Shown one piece after another: positions 41,510 through 50,005 of a stretch of 64,000 nt of DNA. A program made the translations under genes and the position numbers. This DNA comes from SLRI01 sp964576715 (GTDB lineage Bacteria > Pseudomonadota > Alphaproteobacteria > Geminicoccales > Geminicoccaceae): contig CAZNWE010000012.1 in assembly GCA_964576715.1 (NCBI GenBank), forward strand, positions 1 to 64,000, read 5' to 3'. Every line of letters begins with the position of its first letter. The first letter of the stretch is position 1. The notes under the pieces are model-generated. The model was given only the letters and a program-made list of their open reading frames with translations. It was not told where the DNA came from and ran no database searches.

Positions 41510-42559
41510 TCAAACGCCGGCCTTCGGGCCGGCGTTTTTCTTCGCCCGCTTCGCCAGCCAGCGACCCAGCAATGGCGCCGCCAGCACCACGATGGCGATC
41601 CGCACGATATGGTGCGCGGCGACGAAGGCCGCGTCGACGTCGAGGGCGAGCGCGATGACGCTCATCTCGGCAACACCGCCCGGCACCAGTGCCAGCATCA
41701 ACAGCAGTGGCGGCGCGTCGCTGACCGCGTGGATGGCCAGTGCGGCGACGAACGAGGCGGCGAGCATGACGAGGGTGAGCCCGAACCCGGCCGCCATGGT
41801 GGCGAGCACGTCATGCGGACGAAACCCGGCAAAGCGGCAGCCGATCGAGCAGCCGATGACGAGCTGGGCCAGAGCAATGACGACGGCCGGCGGCGCACCC
41901 TCGAGGACCCCGGCGGCATGGCCCGCGGCACTGACCAGCATGCCGCCCAAGAGTGCCGGCGCCGGCAGGCGGATGAGCCGGCCGAGCCAGCCGCCGCCGG
42001 CGGCCGCCGCCAGGAGGGCCAGGATGTCGACCCAGCCCGTCGCCGCCAGCGCTCGTGGCCCGGCCGGCAGATCCAAGCCGAAGGCACGGACCAGGAACGG
42101 CACGGCGAGCACGATGAACAGGATGCGCACGGCATGGACCAGGGCGATCCGCCTGGTGTCGCCGCCGGCCTGGCCACCCAGGATCACCATCTCGCCGAAG
42201 CCGCCGGGCGTGCCGGCGAAGAGTGCGGTCCGGCTGTCGAAGCCGGCAACGTGGCGCAGGTAGAGCGTGCTCGCCAGGGTCACCAGCGCCACGTAGGCCG
42301 GCAGGCTCAGGAGCGTCGGCAGCCAGCCCCAAAGCTCGCCCACCATCTCGGGCGTGAAGCCGCTGCCGAGCAGCACCCCGAGGATCGCCAGCATCGGCGT
42401 GCGCAAGGCGCCGGGCACGGCGATATCGAGCCGCGCCAGTGCGGCCAGCGTGGTCGCCACCATCGGCCCGAGCAGCCAGGCGAGCGGCCAGTTCAGCCAC
42501 CAGAAGACGAGGCCACCCAGGATGCCCAGCGAGAGCGCCAGCGCGAACCGGCGGCGCAT
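41510..42559 (-). CDS. AbrB-family membrane protein (ammonia monooxygenase-like)
   Basis: Polytopic inner-membrane protein of 349 residues with the internally duplicated AbrB architecture: MLAILGVLLGSGFTP and TPGGFGEMVILGGQAG in the first half, and LVIGCSIGCRFA and VPGGVAEMSVIALAL in the second. Older databases call the family putative ammonia monooxygenase; function is not settled, transport is likelier. The last codons (KKNAGPKAGV) are encoded by the ftsH terminator hairpin. It follows an EVE-domain gene by 37 bases. Confidence 0.88.
   Translation of the reverse strand: MRRRFALALSLGILGGLVFWWLNWPLAWLLGPMVATTLAALARLDIAVPGALRTPMLAILGVLLGSGFTPEMVGELWGWLPTLLSLPAYVALVTLASTLYLRHVAGFDSRTALFAGTPGGFGEMVILGGQAGGDTRRIALVHAVRILFIVLAVPFLVRAFGLDLPAGPRALAATGWVDILALLAAAAGGGWLGRLIRLPAPALLGGMLVSAAGHAAGVLEGAPPAVVIALAQLVIGCSIGCRFAGFRPHDVLATMAAGFGLTLVMLAASFVAALAIHAVSDAPPLLLMLALVPGGVAEMSVIALALDVDAAFVAAHHIVRIAIVVLAAPLLGRWLAKRAKKNAGPKAGV
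41512..41539 (+). terminator. Rho-independent terminator after ftsH
   Basis: Perfect 11-base stem with a TTCG tetraloop, immediately followed by a T-rich tail. It ends the ruv/tol/ftsH-side transcription. It lies within the last codons of the convergent AbrB-type gene. Confidence 0.92.
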
Positions 42560-42596
42560 TTCGGCTGGCAGCAGGGTGGCGAGCTGCCCGATCGGA

Positions 42597-43010
42597 TCAG
42601 CCCTCGTGCCCGGCCATGGCGCAGATGAGCGCCCAATGCGCGTCGCTCACCGGCATGACCGAGAGCCGCGACTGACGCACCAGGGCGAGGTCGGCCAGGC
42701 GCTCGTCGGCCTTGATCGCCTTCAGGCTCACCTCCTGCGGCAGTGCTGTCGCCGGCGCCACCTCGACCCGCACCCACTTGCCGTCCGGGTCGTCCGGATC
42801 GGGAAACGCCGAGCGGGTGACCTCGATGATGCCGACCACCGCCGGGTCCTTAAGCGAACGGTAGAAGAAGCCCCGGTCCCCAACCTGCATCGCCCGCATA
42901 TTGGCGGCGGCCTGATGGTTCCTGACCCCGTCCCACTCGGTCCTGCCGTCCGCGACCAGCCGGTCCCAGCTATAGTCGCCGGGCTCGGTCTTCATCAGCC
43001 ACTTAGCCAT
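42597..43010 (-). CDS. EVE-domain protein
   Basis: Cytoplasmic protein of 137 residues consisting of one EVE (PUA-like) domain: MAKWLMKTEPGDYSWDRL, WDGVRNHQAAANMRAMQVGD and FFYRSLKDPAVVGIIEV. Such domains are thought to bind modified bases and also occur in phage-restriction factors. This is the standalone housekeeping type. The start at MAKWL is preferred to an ATG six codons upstream because family members begin so. Confidence 0.92.
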   Translation of the reverse strand: MAKWLMKTEPGDYSWDRLVADGRTEWDGVRNHQAAANMRAMQVGDRGFFYRSLKDPAVVGIIEVTRSAFPDPDDPDGKWVRVEVAPATALPQEVSLKAIKADERLADLALVRQSRLSVMPVSDAHWALICAMAGHEG

Positions 43011-43172
43011 CGGCCTCGACCCGGCCACTCGGGACGGGCCGCAAGCCGGCGATGGAGCTGAAATGCATGGGCGCTTCTCCGTTCATGGGCTTCATGCTGT
43101 TGCGATTGCTGCTAGGCTCTAGGTCGCCAGGGTGCAAGCTGCCCGGCGACGCCCACAGCCCCGGAACCGCCG

Positions 43173-43991
43173 ATGCCGACCCTCGCGCTCGATGCTGCCA
43201 ACGCCATTGCCTACCACTGGTCGCCGCCAGCCGACGGCCTGGCGTCCGCCGTCTTCTACAACCCGTTGACCGGCGATTTCGGCCTGTGGGAAGCGGCCAT
43301 CGCACCCGCCTTGCGCACCGCCGGGCTCGGCACGCTGCTCTGGAACTATCGCGGCCAACGGGAGAGCCCGATCGGGGCAGACGTGCGGATCACGGCTGAG
43401 CAGGTGACGGCGGATGCGACCCGGTTGCTCGCCCATGTGGCACCCCCCTCGCCGCTCCATGTCGGCCACTCGATCGGCGGCTACTTCGCCATCCGCGCCC
43501 GTGCGGCCGGGGCCGAGGCGGCTGGCCTCGTGCTCGTCAACACGCTTCGCGCCGACGGCCCCCGGCTCGCCTGGCTCAACGACGCGCTCGTCGCCTGTGC
43601 CCGGGTCGGCGGCCTGCCACTGCTCCGCGATCTCTATGCGCCGCTGCTCTTCGGCGAGACCTGGCAGCGGACCAACCGCGCCAACTTTCTCAAAGGCGAG
43701 GGCTACACCCCGCTCGCCGACGATGCCGCCGACCTCCGGCTGCTCAAGGCCGGCTCGACCGCCGATTGGGGACTGACCTGGGAGACGCTCGACCTCCCGG
43801 TCACCGTCCTGACCGGCGCTCAGGATCGGATCTTTCTCGACCCGACCGTCGTCGAGGCCATCCTCGCCCGGCTGCCGCAGGCAACGGCAATACTGGTCGA
43901 GGATGCCGGCCACATGCTGCCGGTCGAGACGCCAGAGCCCGTCATCGAGGCCTGCCTCGCCCTCGCCGCCCAAGTGGCGCGCCAGTCATGA
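43173..43991 (+). CDS. Alpha/beta-fold hydrolase
   Basis: Hydrolase of 272 residues. Nucleophile elbow GHSIGGYFA (Ser), acid near LTGAQDRIFLDP (Asp) and catalytic His in VEDAGHMLPVETPE. No signal peptide, so cytoplasmic; substrate unknown. Its stop overlaps the next gene start by ATGA, forming a hydrolase-EamA-M24 operon. Confidence 0.88.
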   Translation: MPTLALDAANAIAYHWSPPADGLASAVFYNPLTGDFGLWEAAIAPALRTAGLGTLLWNYRGQRESPIGADVRITAEQVTADATRLLAHVAPPSPLHVGHSIGGYFAIRARAAGAEAAGLVLVNTLRADGPRLAWLNDALVACARVGGLPLLRDLYAPLLFGETWQRTNRANFLKGEGYTPLADDAADLRLLKAGSTADWGLTWETLDLPVTVLTGAQDRIFLDPTVVEAILARLPQATAILVEDAGHMLPVETPEPVIEACLALAAQVARQS

Positions 43992-44950
43992 CCAAGGAGG
44001 GCCTCTGGCACCGCAATGCGGGCTTCGCTTATGCCGCCGTCTTCATCGGGGTCATCGGCCATGCGACCACCGAGTTCGTCCAGGTGCTCTCGGGTGTCGC
44101 CGGCCCCGAGTTTTCGGTCTGGCGGTTCGGCCTCGGGGCACTTGGCCTCGTCGTCGTCTGCCTCGCCATCCCGGGCTCGCGCGATCTCTGGACGCCCTTG
44201 AAGGAAGCGTTCGTGCCGATCGTCACCCTCTCGCTCACCGGCTTTGCCGTCGCCTACCTCGCCTTTCACTGGGCGCTCGACTTCGCCTCGGTGCCGCAGG
44301 TCGCGACCACCGTCACGACCATCCCGATCTTCCTGGCGCTCATCAATCTCTGGCGCAACCGGCAGCCGATCGGCTGGCTCAAATGGGTGACCGGCATCGC
44401 CGCATTGATCGGCATCGCTCTCTTGATCACCGACGGGGCGCTCGCCCAACTCGCCGGCGACGGCCGCAATCTCGTCGGCGTGCTCCTGGCGCTGGTTTGC
44501 GCGCTCTTCGTCGGCGGCTTCATGATCTTCGCCAAGCCCCACTTTTCGGCCTACGGCGCGCTCCGCATGACCACGCTCGCCATCGTCATCTCGGCGATCG
44601 GTCTCTGGCTCGGGGTCGGTCTCCTCTTCGGCCGCTGGGTCGATTTCACCACCATGGCCGCCATGCCTGGAGGCCAGGCGGCGGCGCTGCTCACCATCGG
44701 CTTCTTCAACACCACCATCACCCAATGGTTCTGGCTCGGTGGCCTCGCCGCCGCCCCGGACATCACCCGCGCCGCCTATCTCTTCTTCCTCAAGCCGGTG
44801 ATCGCAGCATTGCTGGCCCTTTGGGTCCTCGAGCAGGCGGTGAGCCCGATGGAATGGCTGGCCATCGTCATCATCTGCGGGGCGGTCGCCTTCGAGGCCC
44901 TCTGGCCACGCCTCGCCGGGCGCCTCGACAACCCCGCCAGGGAAGCCTGA
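43988..44950 (+). CDS. EamA/DMT-superfamily transporter
   Basis: Ten-helix transporter of 320 residues with two EamA repeats. Helical motifs include HWALDFASVPQVATTVTTIP in the first repeat and RAAYLFFLKPVIAALLALWV in the second. ATGA overlap with the hydrolase gene, and three bases before the M24 gene, so the three are probably used together, for example uptake or export of a compound they process. Substrate unknown. Confidence 0.9.
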   Translation: MTKEGLWHRNAGFAYAAVFIGVIGHATTEFVQVLSGVAGPEFSVWRFGLGALGLVVVCLAIPGSRDLWTPLKEAFVPIVTLSLTGFAVAYLAFHWALDFASVPQVATTVTTIPIFLALINLWRNRQPIGWLKWVTGIAALIGIALLITDGALAQLAGDGRNLVGVLLALVCALFVGGFMIFAKPHFSAYGALRMTTLAIVISAIGLWLGVGLLFGRWVDFTTMAAMPGGQAAALLTIGFFNTTITQWFWLGGLAAAPDITRAAYLFFLKPVIAALLALWVLEQAVSPMEWLAIVIICGAVAFEALWPRLAGRLDNPAREA

Positions 44951-44953
44951 GCC

Positions 44954-46105
44954 GTGCCGGCGTTCGATGCCGCCGAATATGCCGGGCGCCGCACCCGGCT
45001 CCAGGCGGCGATCGCGACGGCGGGGCTCGACGGGCTCCTTCTCTTCAACCCCGAGAGCCACTACTGGCTCACCGGCTACGACACCTTCGGCTACTGCTTC
45101 TTCCAGTGCCTGGTGGTGACGGCCGACGACCGCATCACCCTGCTCACCCGCTCGGCCGACCTGCGCCAGGCCCGGCACACGTCGACCATCGAGGACATCC
45201 GGGTCTGGGTCGACGGCGCCACGGCCGCGCCCGCGAGCGAGCTTGGCGCCCTCTTGGCCGAGCTCGGGCTCGACGGCGGCCGGCTCGGCGTCGAATGGCA
45301 GAGCCATGGCCTCACCGCCGCGAACGGCATGGCACTGCAGGCCGCCATGGCCGACTTCGCCACGCTGGAGGACGCTTCGCTCCTGGTCACCCGGCTGCGC
45401 CTGGTCAAGTCGCCAGCCGAGCTCGCGGCCGTCCGCGAGGCGGGCCGGCTCGGCGATCTCGCCTTCGTCGCCGCCATGGAGCACACCAGACCCGGCGCCG
45501 ACGAAAGCGACATCCTGGCGGCGATGCACGACGCCCTGTTTCGCGCCGGCGGCGACTATCCGGGCAACCCGTTCATCATCGGCTCCGGCCGCGACGCGCT
45601 GCTCTGCCGCTACAGGACCGGCCGACGCAAGCTCGATCCCGTGGACCAGCTGACCCTCGAATGGGCCGGGGTCTGGCGGCACTACCATGCGGCGGCGATG
45701 CGCACCGTCGTCATCGGCCGGCCGCGCCCCCGCCACAACGCGCTGTTCGCGGCGGCGCGCGAGGCGCTGCTCGCCGCCGAGGCGCTGCTCCGCCCCGGCC
45801 GGACCGTGGGCGAGGTCTTTGCCGCGCATGCCACGACGCTCGACCAACGCGGCTTCGGCGCCCATCGCTTGAACGCCTGCGGCTATTCGCTCGGCGCGGT
45901 GTTCGCCCCATCCTGGATGGACTGGCCGATGGCCTACGCCGACCAGCCGACGCCGATCGAGCCTGGCATGGTCTTCTTTCTGCACATGATCCTCACCGAC
46001 AGCGACAGCGAGACCGCGATGTCCCTGGGGCGCAGCTCGGTCGTCGGCGAGCATGGCCCCGAGTGCCTGTCGGCGCTGCCGCTGGAGCTCGTCGTTCGCC
46101 GCTGA
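44954..46105 (+). CDS. M24-family (creatinase/aminopeptidase fold) enzyme lacking metal ligands
   Basis: Pita-bread-fold protein of 383 residues: creatinase N-domain (about 1-140) and M24 domain (about 150-383). Canonical M24 metallopeptidases bind two metals through Asp, Asp, His, Glu, Glu. Here the matching places read LEWAGVWRHYHAAAMRT, NACGYSLGAVFAPSWMDWP and MVFFLHMILTD, so these ligands are mostly absent. A His-rich HYH is kept, as in the metal-free creatinase. It is therefore likely a C-N hydrolase rather than a peptidase; ectoine-hydrolase-like proteins are a close comparison. GTG start. Confidence 0.85.
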   Translation: MPAFDAAEYAGRRTRLQAAIATAGLDGLLLFNPESHYWLTGYDTFGYCFFQCLVVTADDRITLLTRSADLRQARHTSTIEDIRVWVDGATAAPASELGALLAELGLDGGRLGVEWQSHGLTAANGMALQAAMADFATLEDASLLVTRLRLVKSPAELAAVREAGRLGDLAFVAAMEHTRPGADESDILAAMHDALFRAGGDYPGNPFIIGSGRDALLCRYRTGRRKLDPVDQLTLEWAGVWRHYHAAAMRTVVIGRPRPRHNALFAAAREALLAAEALLRPGRTVGEVFAAHATTLDQRGFGAHRLNACGYSLGAVFAPSWMDWPMAYADQPTPIEPGMVFFLHMILTDSDSETAMSLGRSSVVGEHGPECLSALPLELVVRR

Positions 46106-46213
46106 GCCCCTGTCGCGTCACCCGACAGTCACGCGTTTGCAGCGTTTACTTCCCTCTCAACGGTTGATAGAACCGCCGCGCTCCCTTCACGATCTCGCGA
46201 CAGGCGCCTGCCC

Positions 46214-47146
46214 ATGAAACTGCTCGCCGGCAACAGCAATCGCCCGCTGGCCGAGGCGATTGCGGCCTATCTGCGCGTCGATTTGACCAAGGCCACGGTG
46301 CACCGCTTCGCCGACATGGAGATCTTCGTCGAGATCCAGGAGAACGTGCGCGGCGAGGACGTCTTCATCATCCAGTCGACCTCGTATCCCGCCAACGACA
46401 ACCTGATGGAGCTGTTGGTCTGCATCGATGCCCTGAGGCGGGCCTCGGCGCGCCGGATCACCGCCGTCATCCCCTATTTCGGCTATGCCAGGCAGGACCG
46501 CAAGCCGGGGCCGCGGACCCCGATCTCGGCCAAGCTGGTCGCCAATTTGATCACCGAGGCGGGGGCCAACCGGGTGCTCACCTTGGAGCTGCATGCCGGG
46601 CAGATTCAGGGCTTCTTCGACATTCCGGTCGACAATCTCTACGGCGCACCGCTGATGGCGCCCGACATCGCCAACAATCTCGGCACCGACAACGTGCTCA
46701 TCGTCTCGCCCGACGTCGGCGGCGTGGCCCGGGCGCGAGCCTATGCGCGGCGGCTCGACGCCAACCTCGCGATCATCGACAAGCGCCGCGAGCGGGCCGG
46801 CGTGTCCGAGGTGATGAACGTCATCGGCGAGGTCGAGGACCGGCACTGCGTGATCGTCGACGACATCGTCGACAGCGGCGGCACGCTCTGCAATGCCGCC
46901 GACGCCCTGCTCGCCTCGGGTGCCGCCTCGGTTCAGGCCTATTGCACGCACGGCGTGCTGTCCGGTGGTGCCGTGGCACGAATCGCCGCGTCGTCGCTCG
47001 ACAAGCTGGTCATCACCGACAGCATCCGGCCGACCGAGGGGGTCCGGGTGACCGAGAAGATCCGCGTGCTCTCCGTGGCCCAGCTGATGGGCGAGGCGAT
47101 CAGCCGCATCGCCAGCGAGAGCTCGGTGTCCAGCCTTTTCGACTAG
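46214..47146 (+). CDS. prs: Ribose-phosphate pyrophosphokinase
   Basis: Makes PRPP from ribose-5-phosphate and ATP for nucleotide, His and Trp synthesis; 310 residues. ATP-binding loop YFGYARQDRKPGPRTPISAK, flexible region and PRPP loop VIVDDIVDSGGTLCNAA are intact. A hairpin-forming inverted repeat (CTGTCG/CGACAG) lies upstream at about 46110-46128. Confidence 0.96.
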   Translation: MKLLAGNSNRPLAEAIAAYLRVDLTKATVHRFADMEIFVEIQENVRGEDVFIIQSTSYPANDNLMELLVCIDALRRASARRITAVIPYFGYARQDRKPGPRTPISAKLVANLITEAGANRVLTLELHAGQIQGFFDIPVDNLYGAPLMAPDIANNLGTDNVLIVSPDVGGVARARAYARRLDANLAIIDKRRERAGVSEVMNVIGEVEDRHCVIVDDIVDSGGTLCNAADALLASGAASVQAYCTHGVLSGGAVARIAASSLDKLVITDSIRPTEGVRVTEKIRVLSVAQLMGEAISRIASESSVSSLFD

Positions 47147-47351
47147 CTAGCCTGCAACCACCAGCTGGCCTGGGGCCAGGGGGCCCGCGATCTATCGGCA
47201 ACTTGGCCTACTTGAGCCTGCGGGCCATGGGTGGGCGACAATCCACCGGCCTCTTGGCCTGCGCGAGCCCGCGGGTTACAAGCCGGCGCAGCAGGAGATC
47301 TGTCCGGGGCGGCAATGGTGCCTGTGCCGGAGGGACGAAGGGGACTGTTCG

Positions 47352-47975
47352 ATGAGTGACGTCATTCAATTGACCGCCGAGCGGCGCGAACGCACGGGCA
47401 AGGAGGCCGCCCGGGCGTTGCGCAAGCAGCACAAGGTGCCGGCGATCGTCTATGGCGGCCAGGACGAACCGTGGAAGATCGCGCTGGTCGAGCGCGAGAT
47501 CAAACGCGAGCTCGAGATGAATCCGCGCTTCTTCAGCTCGGTCGTGGCCTTGAACCTCGGCGGCGCGACGCTCCAGGTGATCCCCCGCGAGGCGCAGGTG
47601 CACCCGGTCAAGGGCCACCCGCTGCACGTCGACTTCCTCCGTGCGGCCAAGGGCTCGACCGTCACCGTCGAGGTGCCGGTGCACTTCCTCAACGAGGAGC
47701 GCTGCCCGGGCATCAAGCGCGGCGGCGTGCTCAACATCGTGCGCCGCGAAATCGAGCTGGTCTGCCCGGTCGAGGCGATCCCCGAGCAGATCGACGTCGA
47801 CCTCGGCACTGTCGACATCGGCGAGTCGGTGCATATCAGCGCCATCACCCTGCCAGCCAACGTCACGCCCACCATCACCGACCGCGACTTCACCATTTGC
47901 GCCGTTGTCGGCCGCGGCCCGTCGGGCGGCGAGGACGCCGGCGAAGGTGGCGATGGCGACGCCACCGAGGGCTGA
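47352..47975 (+). CDS. rplY: 50S ribosomal protein L25/Ctc
   Basis: 5S-rRNA-binding ribosomal protein with CTC extension, 207 residues. N-terminal L25 domain (about 4-92, with ERTGKEAARALRKQHKVPAIVYGG) and C-terminal beta domain (about 100-190), ending in a Gly/Glu/Asp-rich tail. The 205 bases before it hold GC-rich inverted repeats but no clear terminator for prs. It is followed by pth, as in many bacteria. Confidence 0.95.
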   Translation: MSDVIQLTAERRERTGKEAARALRKQHKVPAIVYGGQDEPWKIALVEREIKRELEMNPRFFSSVVALNLGGATLQVIPREAQVHPVKGHPLHVDFLRAAKGSTVTVEVPVHFLNEERCPGIKRGGVLNIVRREIELVCPVEAIPEQIDVDLGTVDIGESVHISAITLPANVTPTITDRDFTICAVVGRGPSGGEDAGEGGDGDATEG

Positions 47976-47978
47976 GCC

Positions 47979-48599
47979 ATCGTTGCGGCAGCGGACGGGT
48001 CGGGGAGCGACACGCGGCTGTTCGTCGGCCTCGGCAACCCCGGCCCGTCCTATGCCCGCCAGCGCCACAATATCGGCTTCATGGCGGTCGAGGCCATCGC
48101 CTGGCGCCACCGCTTCCCCGCCTGGCGGCAGAAGTTCAAGGGCGAGATCACCGAGGGCCAGCTCGGGCCCGCGCGCGTCTTGTTGCTCAAGCCGCAGACC
48201 TTCATGAACCTCTCCGGCCAAGCGGTCGGCGAGGCGATGCGCTTTTTCAAGATCCCGCTATCCGCCATCGTCGTCTTTCACGACGAACTCGACCTCGTGC
48301 CCGGCAAGGTCAGGGTCAAGCAGGGCGGCGGGGTCGCCGGCCATAACGGCCTGAAAAGCCTCGCCGCCCATCTGGGCTCGCCCGACTTCAAGCGGGTCCG
48401 CCTCGGCATCGGCCATCCCGGGCACAAGGACCAGGTCATTGGCCACGTCTTGAGCGACTTCCACAAGAGTGAGGCCGAGTGGCTGGAGCCGCTGCTCGAC
48501 GGCCTCGCCGAGGCCGCACCACTGCTCGCCGCCGGCGACGATGCGGGCTTCATGAACCGTGTTGCCCTGACCGTTCAGACCGCCACCAAGCCTGGTTGA
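47979..48599 (+). CDS. pth: Peptidyl-tRNA hydrolase, no canonical start codon
   Basis: Recycles peptidyl-tRNA; conserved from LFVGLGNPGPSYARQRHNIGF (substrate Asn and catalytic His) through LLLKPQTFMNLSGQAVGEA, HDELDLVPGKVRVKQGGGVAGHNGLKSL to the C-terminus. No ATG, GTG or TTG exists in frame between the rplY stop (47975) and the first conserved residues. The first ATG (48081) would remove GLGNPG and the catalytic His. Candidate starts are ATC at 47979, well spaced behind GAGGG, or CTG at 48018 behind GGGGAG. I use 47979 as the outer bound; coordinates of the 5' end are uncertain. Confidence 0.9.
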   Translation: MVAAADGSGSDTRLFVGLGNPGPSYARQRHNIGFMAVEAIAWRHRFPAWRQKFKGEITEGQLGPARVLLLKPQTFMNLSGQAVGEAMRFFKIPLSAIVVFHDELDLVPGKVRVKQGGGVAGHNGLKSLAAHLGSPDFKRVRLGIGHPGHKDQVIGHVLSDFHKSEAEWLEPLLDGLAEAAPLLAAGDDAGFMNRVALTVQTATKPG

Positions 48600-48785
48600 A
48601 ATGTCTGCCACCAATTTCGCTACTGACGCGAGATGGCCACGATTGACCGTTGTTAAGGCAGCTGCGGCCCGAGCACCCTGGCGCCGCCCGCGGTGACCAC
48701 CTACCTAGCCGAGTGGAAGGGTCGCGAAGCGAGGGCGGTGGTGACGGCGAGCGATGCCAAGAACGAGCGGCCGCGAGCGGCGACG

Positions 48786-49883
48786 ATGCGCCTGCTGATC
48801 GCCACCGACGCGTGGTACCCGCAGATCAATGGCGTGGTCCGGTCGATCGAGCGGCTGATCGAGCAGGCCGGCGAGCACGCTGCCGAGGTCATGCTGATCA
48901 CGCCCGAGGACTTCAGCTCGGTACCGCTGCCCTCCTACCCGGAGATTCGGCTGGCCCTGTGCCGGCCGGCGCGGATCGTGCGCGAACTCCAGCGATTGCG
49001 CCCGACCCACATCCACATTGCGACGGAAGGCCCGATCGGCCACGTGACCCGCCGGCTTTGCGTCCGCCACGACCTGCCCTTCACCACCTGCTATCACACC
49101 CGCCTGCCCGAATATATTCGCACCCGCCTGCCGATCCCGGTCGATTTCACCTATCGCCTGATGCGCCGCTTCCACAATGCCGGCAGCGGGACGATGGTGG
49201 CGACCGACAGCCTGGCGGCGGAGCTCGAGAGCCGCGGTTTCACCGATCTGCGGCGCTGGAGCCGGGGTGTCGACACCACGCTCTTCACCCCCGACCGGCG
49301 CCGCGACCCGGCTTATCCCGGCCCGGTCTTCCTCTATGTCGGCAGGCTCGCCGTCGAGAAGAGTGTCGAGGACTTTCTCCGCCTCGACCTGCCGGGCAGC
49401 AAGCTCGTGGTCGGCGACGGCCCGGCTCGTGCCCAGCTCGAGCGGGCCCATCCCGACGCCCATTTCCTCGGCACGCGGACCGGCCTCGACCTCGCCCGCA
49501 TCTACGCCTCGGCCGACGTCTTCGTCTTCCCGAGCCGCACCGACACGTTCGGCATGGTGCTGCTCGAAGCCCTGGCCTCGGGCCTGCCGATCGCCGCCTA
49601 CCCGGCCCCGGGGCCGATCGACGTCGTCGGCGCGTCGGGGACCGGCGTCCTCGACACCGATCTCGGCCGAGCAGCCCGCGCCGCACTGGCGATCCCTCGC
49701 GAGCGCTGCCGCGCCCATGCCCTGACCTTCAGCTGGCAGGCCAGTGCGCGAGCCTTCTTCGACCACGTCGCCGCCGGCAATCGCGGCCGGGTGCTCGACC
49801 TGACCCGGCTCCGCCGGCCGGGGGTCGTGGCCCGGGTGCGCCGCCGCTGGGGCGGTGGCGAGGCGGCCGAGCCCGCCGGCTGA
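48786..49883 (+). CDS. GT4-family glycosyltransferase
   Basis: Retaining GT-B glycosyltransferase of 365 residues, cytoplasmic face of the membrane. N-domain opens MRLLIATDAWYPQINGVVRS; C-domain has FLYVGRLAVEKSVEDFL and the sugar-nucleotide motif VFVFPSRTDTFGMVLLEALASG. It resembles alpha-mannosyl- or sulfoquinovosyl-diacylglycerol transferases that decorate glycolipids; the exact sugar is not resolved. The ATG before MRLLIATD is preferred over a GTG 31 codons upstream. Confidence 0.88.
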   Translation: MRLLIATDAWYPQINGVVRSIERLIEQAGEHAAEVMLITPEDFSSVPLPSYPEIRLALCRPARIVRELQRLRPTHIHIATEGPIGHVTRRLCVRHDLPFTTCYHTRLPEYIRTRLPIPVDFTYRLMRRFHNAGSGTMVATDSLAAELESRGFTDLRRWSRGVDTTLFTPDRRRDPAYPGPVFLYVGRLAVEKSVEDFLRLDLPGSKLVVGDGPARAQLERAHPDAHFLGTRTGLDLARIYASADVFVFPSRTDTFGMVLLEALASGLPIAAYPAPGPIDVVGASGTGVLDTDLGRAARAALAIPRERCRAHALTFSWQASARAFFDHVAAGNRGRVLDLTRLRRPGVVARVRRRWGGGEAAEPAG

Positions 49884-50005
49884 GGTGGCGATGGCAGCCG
49901 CCGCGGCGCCCGGCGCAGCCGCGCGAGCGTGATCGACTTGTCGAACGGCTGTGCTACCTCAAGGTCCGGGCGGACTACCGGCCGACCAGGGGGAACCCGC
50001 GCCGC

